This document shows, one piece after another, positions 36,682 through 44,921 of a stretch of DNA of 64,000 nt; within the stretch, counting starts at the first letter, position 1; each line of letters starts with the position of its first letter. The DNA lies in the NCBI GenBank assembly GCA_963821505.1, contig CAWGEH010000034.1, forward strand, positions 248,001-312,000. Reading direction: 5' to 3'. The position numbers and the translations under genes were made by a program. Source of the stretch: VAZQ01 sp963821505 (GTDB lineage: Bacteria; Pseudomonadota; Alphaproteobacteria; Rhizobiales; Xanthobacteraceae). The notes below the pieces were generated by a model. It saw only the letters and a program-made list of their open reading frames with translations, was not told the origin of the DNA and made no database searches.

Positions 36682-37284
36682 TTACTTCATTGCCGCGTCG
36701 TACATCTTGGCGACGTGTTCCCAATTGACCAGATGATCCATGAAGGCCTTGAGATAGTCCGGCCGCCGGTTGCGGTAGTCGATGTAGTAGGAATGCTCCC
36801 ACACGTCGCAGCCCAGGATAGGCTTGCCGCCGTGCACCAGCGGGTTCTCGCCGTTGGGCGTCTTGGTGACCGCGATCTTGCCGTCCTTGACCGCGAGCCA
36901 GGACCAACCAGACCCGAACTGCGTGATGCCGGCCTGGATGAAATCCTCCTTCATCTTCGCGACCGACCCAAGATCAGCGACGATCTTCTTCTCGAGGTTG
37001 CCGGGAATCTTGTCGCCGCCGCCATTCGGCTTCATCCACTGCCAGAAATGGATGTGGTTGTAGTGCTGGCCGGCATTGTTGAAGAGCCCGGCGTTCTTGC
37101 TGTAAGAGCCTTTGATCACCTCCTCGAGCGATTTGCCTTCCCACTCGGTGCCTTTGATGAGGTTGTTGGCATTGTTGACGTAGGCGAGGTGGTGCTTGTC
37201 GTGGTGATATTCGAGTGTTTCGCGCGACATGTAAGGCGCGAGCGCGTCGTAGGAGTAGGGAAGGTCGGGCAGCGTAAAAGACAT
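36682..37284 (-). CDS. sodB: Superoxide dismutase (Fe type)
   Basis: A 200-residue cytoplasmic enzyme. Metal ligands are the first His in YHHDKHHLAYV, the His in NAGQHYNHIHFW, and the Asp and His in CDVWEHSYYIDY. The Gln at position 73 (NNAGQ) is the active-site glutamine of iron SODs; the MnSOD-type C-terminal Gln is absent (TKTPNGENPL). It is a single-gene unit. A candidate EcfG promoter lies 62 bases upstream, indicating general stress control. About 230 bases downstream (36452-36681) hold no recognised gene. Confidence 0.96.
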   Translation of the reverse strand: MSFTLPDLPYSYDALAPYMSRETLEYHHDKHHLAYVNNANNLIKGTEWEGKSLEEVIKGSYSKNAGLFNNAGQHYNHIHFWQWMKPNGGGDKIPGNLEKKIVADLGSVAKMKEDFIQAGITQFGSGWSWLAVKDGKIAVTKTPNGENPLVHGGKPILGCDVWEHSYYIDYRNRRPDYLKAFMDHLVNWEHVAKMYDAAMK

Positions 37285-37345
37285 CGGCTTTGCTCCTCAA
37301 TGGACAAAGGGCGGGACGAGACAGCGGCCGGTTGGGGCCTATGGC

Positions 37346-37371
37346 AACGGATGGGCGCCAGCCTCGGTTCC
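37346..37371 (-). promoter_or_regulatory. Candidate EcfG (general stress) promoter for sodB
   Basis: On the sodB strand GGAAC (37371-37367) and CGTT (37349-37346) are 17 bases apart, an exact GGAAC-N17-CGTT match. The -10 is 62 bases before the start codon. Two such matches in one window, both before plausible stress genes, strengthen the call. Confidence 0.62.
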
Positions 37372-37436
37372 GGGGTAAACTCATTAGGCCGGAGCGGCCG
37401 CCGGGGCAACGGATGGAACTCGTATTTCGAGCCCCT

Positions 37437-37544
37437 AGCGCATGTTCCGGAAAAGTGGGAACCGGTTTTCCGAACAGAACATGCGCAAAATCGAAGAATT
37501 TAGCTAGAGCGCATCACGATTCGACCCAATCGGGATGCGCTCTA
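37437..37544 (-). repeat. Double-palindrome intergenic repeat, copy 2
   Basis: Reverse-complement copy of the element at 15775-15877: second hairpin first (GCGCATGTTCCGGAAAAG... GAACATGCGC), then AAAATCGAAGAAT, then TAGAGCGCATC...GATGCGCTCTA. A few substitutions and a small TTAG insertion separate it from copy 1. It lies between the sodB promoter and the next rightward gene. Confidence 0.9.
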
Positions 37545-37740
37545 GCCGCGCAGCCGACCGGGCGAATGTGCCCTTGGCTTCGGGTACCCTCCCCCTCCGC
37601 TGGTGTTAAGCAAGATCGGATTTGGCCGCAGCCGCGCCACAATAGTTATTGCGATCGGAGTGGAACAGGGTCAAAATTCTTTAGTAACCATAGTACGCTG
37701 GCCCCTGCCGAGGATGGCGGGGTCGGACAGGGACAGAGGC

Positions 37741-38748
37741 ATGTCTGTGATCTTTTGGTTGTTGGGTATCGTGGTTGCTGCGGGGGGCGTCGCCGCGATC
37801 ACATTCGGCATTCCGCTCAATGAGTTCACCCTCGGTACCACTCTCATCGTCGCGGGCACCACGGCGCTGACCGGTGGTTTGATCCTGGTCGGCCTGGGCG
37901 CGGTGGTCACCGAGCTTGGCCGCGTTGCCGAGGCACTGAAGACGCGCGCCGTCGCTCGACCTGCTGCCCGCCCCGCCGAGGCCGCAGAGCCAGCGTCCCC
38001 TCCTGCACCTAGCATCATTGCCGCGTCGACACCCACGATGGCCGCTAGCGGACGCCCGTCCCAGGAGCACCTCCCGGTCACCCCGCGGACCAAGCCCGAA
38101 GCGCCAGTGGGGCGGGAGCGTCGGCCGGCGGAATCATATCCAGAGTCGGCGCCGACGGCAGTTGACGTGTCGGCTTCCGCAATCGAGCGGCTGCGCTCGG
38201 GCATCCCACGAGCGGAGCGACCGAGGGTCGAACCTTCGATCGTTGCAGACGACGATGAAGCTCCGCTGTCTCCCAGTGGCACGGCGGATCAGGCGCAGCA
38301 GCCCCGGGCCGCGGGCAGCGAGCCTGCGCCGCCCGAGCCCAAGGTCACCGCCGAGGATCGCGGCGGCGGAGCCGCCGTCGAAGCGTTGAAGGCATCGCGG
38401 CTCGATTTTCTGTTCCGGTCAAAGCCGGTGCGCAGTGCGCCCCAGCCGGAGAGATTCGATACCGTCTGGCCCGATCCTCGTGCGGCAAGGAGTGCCGACG
38501 CCAAACCTGAGCCGGAGGTCGCCGCAGCCGAACGCGGGACCGACGATGCGGCAGCGGCGCAAGTTCACCCCGCTGAATCCGCGCCGGTCGAAGAGCCGCG
38601 CACAGCCGCGATCCTGAAATCCGGCGTGGTGGACGGCATGGCCTATACGCTTTACGCGGATGGATCGATCGAGGCGAAGCTTCCGCAAGGAACCGTCAGA
38701 TTCGGATCGATCGGAGAACTGCGCGCGCACATCGAAAGCAATTCGTGA
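37741..38748 (+). CDS. Hypothetical two-helix membrane protein with conserved C-terminal domain
   Basis: A 335-residue protein. Two transmembrane helices lie at about residues 2-22 and 30-60 (VIFWLLGIVVAAGGVAAI, LIVAGTTALTGGLILVGLGA), followed by a long Pro/Ala/Glu-rich, probably disordered region, and a short conserved end KSGVVDGMAYTLYADGSIEA ... GTVRFGSIGELRAHIE. The C-terminal box recurs in Bradyrhizobium-type proteins (from memory) but has no known function. Start at 37741 is chosen because the preceding 46 in-frame codons lack hydrophobic or family character and GACAGAGG precedes it. Convergent with msrB. Confidence 0.68.
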   Translation: MSVIFWLLGIVVAAGGVAAITFGIPLNEFTLGTTLIVAGTTALTGGLILVGLGAVVTELGRVAEALKTRAVARPAARPAEAAEPASPPAPSIIAASTPTMAASGRPSQEHLPVTPRTKPEAPVGRERRPAESYPESAPTAVDVSASAIERLRSGIPRAERPRVEPSIVADDDEAPLSPSGTADQAQQPRAAGSEPAPPEPKVTAEDRGGGAAVEALKASRLDFLFRSKPVRSAPQPERFDTVWPDPRAARSADAKPEPEVAAAERGTDDAAAAQVHPAESAPVEEPRTAAILKSGVVDGMAYTLYADGSIEAKLPQGTVRFGSIGELRAHIESNS

Positions 38749-38769
38749 TTTGACGGCAGACGCCTGGCG

Positions 38770-39192
38770 TCACTTTTCCGCGGTCTCGCCCGGCGCGAAT
38801 TTCAGCGCGATACCGTTCATGCAGTAGCGCGCCCCGGTCGGCTTCGGCCCGTCGGGGAAGACATGGCCGAGATGCGCATCACATGAAGCGCAGCGGACCT
38901 CGGTCCGACGCATGAACCACGAGCGGTCCTCGTGTTCGCTCACCGCATCCTTTGCGAGCGGCGCCCAAAAACTCGGCCAGCCCGTACCGGAATTGAACTT
39001 GCTGTCGGACGAAAACAATGGCGCCCCGCAGCATACGCATTTGAATAGGCCGGCGCGTTTCTCGCTGTTCAGCGGGTTCGAAAAGGCGCGCTCGGTGCCA
39101 TGCTCCCGGGTCACATGATATTGCTCGGGCGTCAGCTGCTTTTTCCACTCGTCATCGCTCTTGGTGATTTTCCCAGGACCGCTGCTACCCAT
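38770..39192 (-). CDS. msrB: Peptide-methionine (R)-S-oxide reductase MsrB
   Basis: A 140-residue enzyme that reduces methionine-R-sulfoxide in proteins. Zinc ligands are Cys52/55 and Cys101/104 (KCVCCGAPLF, CASCDAHLGHVF), and the catalytic cysteine is Cys124 in GARYCMNGIAL. FNSGTGWPSFW is the substrate-pocket motif. The resolving cysteine near position 70 is replaced by the SGT motif seen in many family members. ATG at 39190-39192 gives the family N-terminus; the longer frame upstream is not supported. It is probably a single-gene unit. Confidence 0.95.
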   Translation of the reverse strand: MGSSGPGKITKSDDEWKKQLTPEQYHVTREHGTERAFSNPLNSEKRAGLFKCVCCGAPLFSSDSKFNSGTGWPSFWAPLAKDAVSEHEDRSWFMRRTEVRCASCDAHLGHVFPDGPKPTGARYCMNGIALKFAPGETAEK

Positions 39193-39611
39193 GCTGAACC
39201 TCGTGCGACGATGTCGTTGGACATCATTTAGCGCAGCTTGCACGTTCGACAACCCGGATTTGCTTGCGGACTCGTGATCCGCCCTTGTTGTCGCGATCGG
39301 ATCGAGCGGCCCGCCCAATTGGCTTTCCGAGCTAGCCGGCGCCGCTTGCCGAGCAGGTGATCGAATTTCGAAATCAGCAATGCGCGCGGATTGATCTGTA
39401 TCCTGCAGAAGACTTCAATAATAACCAAGGATAATGTCCACTCAATATCGAAACACTTCTTGCCATCTCCCATGTGCAAGAATAGATATACAGACGACTA
39501 GCGTTTTCGATTTTGTTTCATGCCTTGGCTCCGCGACTGATCCATGCCAGAGGCGTCGAATACGCATATGCGCAGGTCCTGACGATCTCACAACGCGGCA
39601 GGAAAAAGCCA
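39193..39611. other. Divergent intergenic region between msrB and mucR
   Basis: No gene is supported. The right two thirds (about 39370-39530) are clearly A/T-rich compared with the surroundings, with runs such as TCAATAATAACC and GTTTTCGATTTTGTTTC. MucR/Ros proteins bind A/T-rich sites and repress their own gene, so this region is a likely autoregulatory target (inference). AGGAAAAA at 39600-39607 is the mucR ribosome binding site. Confidence 0.45.
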
Positions 39612-40025
39612 ATGAGTGACAATACCGGCGGAACATTCATCGAGCTGACGGCATCGATCGTTTCGGCTTATGTCAGCAACAATTCGGTGCCGGCTGCCGA
39701 TCTACCGGCGCTGATCGGTCAAGTGCACTCGGCGCTGACGCGGGTGTCGAGCGGGCATGGCGACCCGCCGATCGAGCCGCCGAAACCGGCCGTTTCCGTC
39801 AAGAAGTCGATCACGCCAGACCATATTGTCTGTCTCGAGGATGGCAAGAAATTCAAGTCGCTCAAGCGTCACCTGCGTACGCAATACAACATGACTCCGG
39901 AGCAGTACCGCGAAAAATGGGGACTGGCGGCGGATTATCCCATGGTTGCGCCCAATTATGCCGCCGCCCGCTCGCACCTTGCCAAACAGATGGGGCTCGG
40001 CCAGCAGCGGCGTCGGCGCAAGTAG
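39612..40025 (+). CDS. mucR: MucR/Ros family transcriptional regulator
   Basis: A 137-residue protein: an N-terminal oligomerisation helix region (IELTASIVSAYVSNNSVPAADLPALIGQVHSAL), a linker with PKPAVSVKKSITPDHIVCLEDGKKFKSLKRHLR, and the Ros-type DNA-binding core MTPEQYREKWGLAADYPMVAPNYAAARSHLAK. The usual Cys2His2 zinc ligands are not complete: one Cys (IVCLED) and one His (RHL) remain, as in metal-free Ros homologues of Rhizobiales. It would act as a global H-NS-like repressor in the cytoplasm. The start MSDNTGG follows AGGAAAAA and aligns with family members; the longer frame is not real. Confidence 0.93.
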   Translation: MSDNTGGTFIELTASIVSAYVSNNSVPAADLPALIGQVHSALTRVSSGHGDPPIEPPKPAVSVKKSITPDHIVCLEDGKKFKSLKRHLRTQYNMTPEQYREKWGLAADYPMVAPNYAAARSHLAKQMGLGQQRRRRK

Positions 40026-40107
40026 ACGGCCGATAGGGCAAGGCCGCGCATCGCGTGAGCGGCTCACTCGCTCTCAGCTGGCGGGCCGCGAGGTCCGCCA
40101 ATTGGAA

Positions 40108-40134
40108 GGCCCCGGGGAGGTTGTCGCCGGGGCC
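40108..40134 (+). terminator. Hairpin downstream of mucR
   Basis: GGCCCCGG / CCGGGGCC, eight G:C pairs with an 11-base loop, 83 bases after the mucR stop. The following bases lack a proper T run, so it could be a Rho-assisted terminator or serve the convergent sufE transcript. Confidence 0.4.
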
Positions 40135-40284
40135 TAGCAGCCTCTTTCACCCCTTTGGGGGGTCGATTGAGGCCACCAAATAGACGACAGGCAAATCCCG
40201 AGCGAGTTCCCCGCCTCAGCAAAAAAATCGCCGAGGCAACCAGTTCGCAAGGCAGGCGGCGGGCCCGGCCCGGCTTGCGGGTTT

Positions 40285-40752
40285 TCAAGCCGCGGGCGCA
40301 AGCGCCGCGCGGGCGTCCATGCGTATGCGCTCGACCATCGAACGGAACCCATTCGAGCGTTGCGGCGTCAAGTGTTCGCGCAGGCCCAGGCGCTCGAACA
40401 AGGCGATCGCGTCGGCGGAAAGAATCTCGCGGGCGGGGCGACCGGAAAACATCGCGAACAGGATGGCAATGAGCCCGCGCACGATATGGGCATCGCTGTC
40501 GCCGGAGAAGGTGAGCACGGGCCCGCCTGGACCGTTGGGATGCACCGTGGTCGCGAGCCAGACTTGGCTTGCACAGCCCTGCACCTTGTTCATTTCGGTA
40601 CGGCCTTGCTCCGACAGCGGATCTAGGCCGCGGCCAAGCTCGATGACATAGCGGTAGCGATCGTCCCACTCTTCCAGCAGCGAAAAGTTATCGATGATCT
40701 CGTCGAGCGTCGTCATAGTGTCGGGCGAGGCTGCGATCATGGTTGCGGGCAT
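40285..40752 (-). CDS. sufE: SufE family cysteine desulfuration protein
   Basis: About 143-155 residues. SufE accepts sulfur from SufS as a persulfide for FeS cluster assembly. The acceptor cysteine is in MNKVQGCASQVWLATTV, with LDEIIDNFSLLEEWDDRYRYVIELG before it and LGLREHLTPQRSNGFRSMVERIR at the end. The true start may be at MTTLDEII (40716), thirteen residues in, since the first residues are not part of the fold. It is encoded alone, away from any suf operon, as often in alphaproteobacteria. Confidence 0.93.
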   Translation of the reverse strand: MPATMIAASPDTMTTLDEIIDNFSLLEEWDDRYRYVIELGRGLDPLSEQGRTEMNKVQGCASQVWLATTVHPNGPGGPVLTFSGDSDAHIVRGLIAILFAMFSGRPAREILSADAIALFERLGLREHLTPQRSNGFRSMVERIRMDARAALAPAA

Positions 40753-40896
40753 ACCGGATATATAGGAGCTATGATATAGCCACGCGAAGGCCGCCGTCGA
40801 AAAACAAACGATTCAACGCCTGAGCGGATTCCGATCGTGGCGGCAGGCCAAGCCCGGCGGCGGCGCGGTTCGCTCCCTTGACTTCGGAACCGGCTC

Positions 40897-41319
40897 TTAT
40901 GCCGGCCGATCGCCCGGTCCGTCCTTGCGGGGCTGCGGGCCGCGCCAGGTCGGGGTCAAATCGGCCGGCGAAAGCGTGTGCTGCGAGGGCCGTGGAGCGG
41001 GCAGCGGGACGGCTTTGCCGGCCACGGTGGTCGCCGTCGCCCGGCCGTCGCGGGATCCAAGGTGCTCGCCGAGATATTCATAAAGCATCTTGGCGCCGGC
41101 CTGCGCCCGCTGTCCGATCGCCACCGCTGCCTGCGATCCGACGGTGCAAGCGTCGGGCTGCCGTTCGCAGAACGAGCGCATGTCGGTGACTGTGGCCGTC
41201 GCTGCCGACATGGCATCGATCGCGCTCACATTGAGGTTCGCAGTGGGCTGCGATCCGCCGCTCGGCAGCAGCGCCAGAACGACGGTGAGCCAAAACGCCA
41301 TTCGCAGGAGAAATCGCAT
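40897..41319 (-). CDS. DUF5330 domain-containing protein
   Basis: A 140-residue exported protein: signal segment MRFLLRMAFWLTVVLALLP, then LNVSAIDAMSAATATVTDMRSFCERQPDACTVGSQAAVAIGQRAQAGAKMLYEYL, the conserved core of DUF5330 with two cysteines likely forming a disulfide, and a Pro-rich tail. Family members are confined to Rhizobiales and have no known role. AAGGA lies before the chosen ATG; the longer frame upstream is not supported. It lies upstream of sufE on the same strand. Confidence 0.83.
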   Translation of the reverse strand: MRFLLRMAFWLTVVLALLPSGGSQPTANLNVSAIDAMSAATATVTDMRSFCERQPDACTVGSQAAVAIGQRAQAGAKMLYEYLGEHLGSRDGRATATTVAGKAVPLPAPRPSQHTLSPADLTPTWRGPQPRKDGPGDRPA

Positions 41320-41967
41320 GACCGGTCCTTCCGTCCGCGCGGCCATGGTTTGCCGCATGGGAGCCGACCCTAGCAGCAAGGCCTGAAACGCAGGTTGGCG
41401 CCACCGCGCATTTTTTGCCCATATTCGACGCGAATCAGCCTTGGATTTTCTGAAAATCCGAACAAACGGCATTTGGTTCAAATCTGAAGCAATGGTGCTC
41501 GGCGCGCGAAGCGCCGAGGCAAACGCGCGTCCGGCCGACGCCCAGCCTCCGATCGTGCGCGGACGCGAAATGCGTTTCAGCAACCCAGCGTTCACCATTC
41601 CGCCCGAATGCGCCAGGCGACCCGGCGAAACGAGGCGAAAATGGGGGCGGGCGCGGCGACCCGATTACCGCCTTAGCGTTCGCTTAAGCGACCTCTGGCA
41701 CGATCGCGTGAGCCAATAAAGGGAGCGCGTCCCTGACACCGTCGGGCGTGCACGCAAACGTGGGCCTGTTCGCTCCGATCCGAGAGGGTACCGACGCGCG
41801 GGTGCGCCCGGCGACGCCGCGGGCGGCGTCGACGCGCTCGCAGTATCGTATATCGGCCCCCGCGCACGTTCTCGGCAACCTGGTGGCACTCGGCCTCGCC
41901 GGTCTGCGGTCGGTCACCGGCGTGTCCCGTGGCGGCGGGGCGGCGGCCAACAGTCCGGTGAAGACAC
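41320..41967. other. Long intergenic region between DUF5330 and the PGBD gene
   Basis: About 650 bases with no gene I can support. A 75-codon frame at 41748-41975 on the plus strand (ending VLGNLVALGLAGLRSVTG) and others on the minus strand have no recognisable similarity or ribosome site. Its left part (41410-41500) is less GC-rich. A CtrA-like TTAG-N7-TTAA lies at 41673-41687. Confidence 0.4.
41673..41687 (+). promoter_or_regulatory. CtrA-like half-consensus site
   Basis: TTAG CGTTCGC TTAA, one mismatch from the TTAA-N7-TTAA CtrA consensus. It lies in the long intergenic region 280 bases before the PGBD-protein start, which is far for direct promoter control. Confidence 0.3.
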
Positions 41968-42759
41968 ATGCGTAGTCCCGCCGCTCGCACGGGCCGCGGG
42001 AAAAGCAGCGCGGTCAACGACGACCGTGGACCCTCCCTGGTGCGGGCGCTGAGGCGGCATCCGAGGGATGCCGCTGGCATCATGGTCGGAGCCTTGGGCA
42101 CCATCGCCATCCTGATCAACGTGCTGTTCATGCAATCGGGCTCGCATCCGGCCCCGATGTTCAAGGGCGCGCCGGTTGCGACCACACCGGCGGCTGCGGC
42201 TGCGCGTGCGCGTCCGGTCGAGCCGACGCCGGCGCCGGCGCCTGCGCCGGTGCCGACCAAGGGCACTGCGGCGTCCGCGCCGCGCACGCCCGGCGAGATC
42301 ATCAATGACATCCAGCGCGAACTGGCGCGCCGCGGCTATTATGATGGTACGGTCGATGGCCTCTACGGCCCCAGGACGGATGCCGCAATCCGCGACTTCG
42401 AGCAGGCCGCCGGTCTCAAGCCGAGCACGGAGCCGAACGAGGCGACGTTGCAGGCGATCACGCGATCGCCCGCCAAGCTGGTCAAGGGGACGACGGGCGT
42501 CGCCTCGGTCGCGCGTTCGATGCCTGCCCGCAACGACACCGTTGGAGAGCGGCCGGGCCCCTCGAAGCGCGTGGTTGCGCTGCAGCGAGCTCTGGCCGAA
42601 TACGGCTATGGCCAGATCAAGCCGAGCGGGATCATCGATGCCGACACTCAGGCCGCAATCGAGAAATTCGAGCGCGAGCGCAAGCTGCCCATCACCGGCC
42701 AGGCGTCCGACCGCGTCGTGCGTGAGCTGGCGGCGATGACCGGCCGGCCGCTGGAATGA
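41968..42759 (+). CDS. Membrane-anchored peptidoglycan-binding protein, two PGB domains
   Basis: A 263-residue protein: short basic cytoplasmic N-terminus, one transmembrane helix (AAGIMVGALGTIAILINVLFM, about residues 35-55), a Pro/Ala periplasmic linker, and two peptidoglycan-binding type 1 domains, about residues 110-170 (IQRELARRGYYDGTVDGLYGPRTDAAIRDFEQ) and 195-255 (ALQRALAEYGYGQIKPSGIIDADTQAAIEKFE). It likely docks on the cell wall. No catalytic domain is attached. It precedes DUF1491 on the same strand by 134 bases; DUF2336 is convergent beyond it. Confidence 0.88.
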   Translation: MRSPAARTGRGKSSAVNDDRGPSLVRALRRHPRDAAGIMVGALGTIAILINVLFMQSGSHPAPMFKGAPVATTPAAAAARARPVEPTPAPAPAPVPTKGTAASAPRTPGEIINDIQRELARRGYYDGTVDGLYGPRTDAAIRDFEQAAGLKPSTEPNEATLQAITRSPAKLVKGTTGVASVARSMPARNDTVGERPGPSKRVVALQRALAEYGYGQIKPSGIIDADTQAAIEKFERERKLPITGQASDRVVRELAAMTGRPLE

Positions 42760-42893
42760 CCCCTCGCGTCGCGTCCGCGGGGCAAGCGGGCCGGCAATGA
42801 CCGAAGAAAAAGCGAGCCGCGATCTCGCCTCAGGCGCGACCCTGGTGGATACTCGGATGCGTTCGCGAGCGACATGACGAGCGAGAAACCGGA

Positions 42894-43241
42894 ATGCGCC
42901 TCAAGTCTGCGATCTGGGTCGCAGCCTACATTCGTCGCTGCCACATCGAAGGGGCCTTTGCGGCGGTTCGCCGGCGAGGAGCCGAAGAGGCCGGAGCCAT
43001 TTTCGTCAAGCTCAATCGGCTCGACGGCACAGCGGAGCTGTTCGGCCCCGCGCCGCAGAGCGTCTTCGACGATGCGCGTCCGGCGGACCGGGTCTTCAGC
43101 CGGTGTCTTGTCGAGCAGCCCGCACCGGAAGCCAAGATCGAGGAACGCCTGGTCCGTGAGCTGCGATTCGATCCCGACGCGTGGATCGTGGAGGTCGAAG
43201 ATCGCGCCGGGCGCCATTTTCTCGATCGGATCGTCACCTGA
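42894..43241 (+). CDS. DUF1491 family protein
   Basis: A 115-residue protein starting RLKSAIWVAAYIRRCHIEGAFAAVRRRGAEEAGAIFVKLNRLDG, then PDRVFSR-type and EERLVRELRFDPDAWIVEVEDRAGRHFLD, the full DUF1491 profile. The family is alphaproteobacterial, cytoplasmic and uncharacterised. It sits between a PGB-domain protein and a convergent DUF2336 gene, 20 bases apart, a neighbourhood I recall from other Bradyrhizobium-like genomes. Confidence 0.9.
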   Translation: MRLKSAIWVAAYIRRCHIEGAFAAVRRRGAEEAGAIFVKLNRLDGTAELFGPAPQSVFDDARPADRVFSRCLVEQPAPEAKIEERLVRELRFDPDAWIVEVEDRAGRHFLDRIVT

Positions 43242-43262
43242 ATCAGGGCGATTTCGCCTCGC

Positions 43263-44279
43263 TCATCGCTCGCCGCTTCGCAGGCGGGCATCGTGCGCAA
43301 GCTCCCGGCGGCTCAAAACCTCGGACAGCGCCCGCCGCGCATTTTCCGCCGCCGTCCGCCAGGCAACCGGCTCGTGCCGGATCGGGCTATTCTCGACCTG
43401 CTCGGCGTCGCGCCAGATCGAGATCAACCGGCGGGCCGCGTCCACGCTGATCTCGCTGGAGAGCTCGGCGAGCGCATAGGTCCGATCGACCGACTGGCCG
43501 GCCCACGGCATCATGAACAGCAGCATGCGCTGCAATACCGCGGTCGGCAGGTTCAGGGCCTTGGCGGCGGCCACGATCGGCTCGCCGAGCTCGTCACTCA
43601 CGATCCGGCGAGCTTGGGCTCGGGAGATGCCGAGCGTGCGCCCGAGCTCGCGTATGAGCGCCTCGGCGTTGCGCTTCAGCGCGGCCGATTCCAAGCGCCA
43701 GACGTCCGAGCGTTGCATGGCGCAGAGGGGCTGCGACGGGATGAGCGATGCATATTCGAGATTAATCAGGATCAATCGCCGCTCCTGCGCCCCTGCCGCG
43801 TAGAACAGCTCCGACAGCTTGGAAGCCTCGGCCGCAACGTCGTGGGCAGCACCGGCAGCCGGCCCCGCGAGGGAGGCCGAGGGTGACCGCGCCGCCACGA
43901 TCCGCGCATGGGCACCGCCACGCTCTTCCGCGATCGCCTTGAGCTCCGCGGGGGAAAGGCCCGGCGAATGTTCGAGGATCGGACCGGCGACATCGATCAC
44001 GTCGCGCGCCAGGCGGGCGATGATGGGTCCAGGAGCCGAGGGGTAGCGAGCGAGGCGCGCGGCGAGGGCCGCCCGCTCCGAGACATCGATCGCGTCGATG
44101 AGCCGCAACGCCAGCTCGGTGTAATAGTGTTCGTCTTCGAGCGTGTGTGTTGGGCGCTGCAGATAAAGATCGGTCAGCAGCCGCAGGAGGGCCGGGCGCT
44201 GGTCGACCGCGTTGGCGTGGCCGAGATCGAGCACATCGTCGAGACCGGCAAATGCGCCCGGCGATTTTATCATGCTCAC
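43263..44279 (-). CDS. DUF2336 domain-containing protein
   Basis: A 338-residue helical protein. The start LDDVLDLGHANAVDQRPALLRLLTDLYLQRPTHTLEDEHYYTELALRLIDAID is the typical N-terminal of DUF2336, followed by ARYPSAPGPIIARLARDVIDVAGPILEHSP, heat-repeat-like. Family members occur in alphaproteobacteria, often near cell-cycle or motility genes, with unknown role. The gene faces a CtrA-like site 52 bases upstream, so cell-cycle control is possible. Confidence 0.88.
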   Translation of the reverse strand: MSMIKSPGAFAGLDDVLDLGHANAVDQRPALLRLLTDLYLQRPTHTLEDEHYYTELALRLIDAIDVSERAALAARLARYPSAPGPIIARLARDVIDVAGPILEHSPGLSPAELKAIAEERGGAHARIVAARSPSASLAGPAAGAAHDVAAEASKLSELFYAAGAQERRLILINLEYASLIPSQPLCAMQRSDVWRLESAALKRNAEALIRELGRTLGISRAQARRIVSDELGEPIVAAAKALNLPTAVLQRMLLFMMPWAGQSVDRTYALAELSSEISVDAARRLISIWRDAEQVENSPIRHEPVAWRTAAENARRALSEVLSRRELAHDARLRSGER

Positions 44280-44330
44280 TGCGCCTTTGATGCAACACTT
44301 CGTCCGCGAAAATAGCCTAAGGTTCCCCCG

Positions 44331-44345
44331 TTAGCAGAGCGTTAA
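44331..44345. promoter_or_regulatory. CtrA-like site between the DUF2336 gene and a small gene
   Basis: TTAG CAGAGCG TTAA followed by C, one mismatch from TTAA-N7-TTAAC. It lies 52 bases before the leftward DUF2336 start and 70 bases before the rightward small gene, so it could serve either promoter. Confidence 0.42.
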
Positions 44346-44414
44346 CCTTGCGCGTCTCAAATCGGTCGAGGGCCGAGCTGCGGCGTGGGGATGTCAGGGG
44401 CGGGGGCAAACGAG

Positions 44415-44624
44415 ATGGGTACGGTTATCAGTTTTCCGATAGGAGAGCGCAGCGGGCGAGGGTCGAGGGCGATCGCGGACAAGGCTGCGTCGGCGACCGT
44501 CATCATTCTGCCCGTCGTTCGAATTGAGCGATACGCCGAGGGGCCGACCGGCGACCTCGAGCGCGATGCGAGCAGCAGCCCGCGTCGTCGCCGGCGGCGG
44601 CGTGCGCACCGCTCCGGACTATAG
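44415..44624 (+). CDS. Small conserved hypothetical protein
   Basis: A 69-residue protein starting MGTVISFPIGERSGRGSR, with the hydrophobic centre ASATVIILPVVRIERYAEG and a very basic tail RRRRRRRAHRSGL. The ISFP opening and ATVIILPVVRIER block recur in small Bradyrhizobium-type proteins (from memory). The basic tail could bind nucleic acid or membrane lipid. The ATG at 44415 is preferred over one ten codons upstream because the family opens with this methionine. Unknown function. Confidence 0.55.
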   Translation: MGTVISFPIGERSGRGSRAIADKAASATVIILPVVRIERYAEGPTGDLERDASSSPRRRRRRRAHRSGL

Positions 44625-44678
44625 TCCGGCGGCGGATGTCACCGCTTGATTTGCATCGGGTGAAAAAATGCCGCCGTT

Positions 44679-44780
44679 AGAGCGCATCCCGATTAGGTCG
44701 AATCGTGATGCGCTCTAGATCTTCGATTCTGCGCATGTTCTCTTCGGAAAACCGGTTCCCACTTTTCCGGAACATGCGCT
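44679..44780 (+). repeat. Double-palindrome intergenic repeat, copy 3
   Basis: Same orientation as the copy at 15775: AGAGCGCATC...GATGCGCTCT, AGATCTTCGATTCT, then GCGCATGTTC...GAACATGCGC. A handful of substitutions and a one-base deletion distinguish it from copy 1, some of them away from the stems. It fills part of the gap 44625-44921, the remainder of which shows nothing recognised. Confidence 0.9.
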
Positions 44781-44921
44781 AGCGGAAACCGGCGCATATA
44801 GCCGAGGCCGAATCGCTTTACATTGAATTTCGATTTCAGCCAGGATCTTTTTTCGGTCCCGTGACGGCACCGGGAGGTCCGCAATTTTGGAAGATCACTC
44901 CCGTCCTGGTCCGACACGCAC

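Noticed and set aside
37437..37544. Possible gene across the repeat (RKIEESRAHH-type reading)
   Set aside because: Present at each repeat copy in different contexts, so it reflects the repeat, not a protein.
40860..40885. GGAAC with CGAT at 16 bases as an EcfG promoter
   Set aside because: The -10 is CGAT, not CGTT, and no rightward gene follows.
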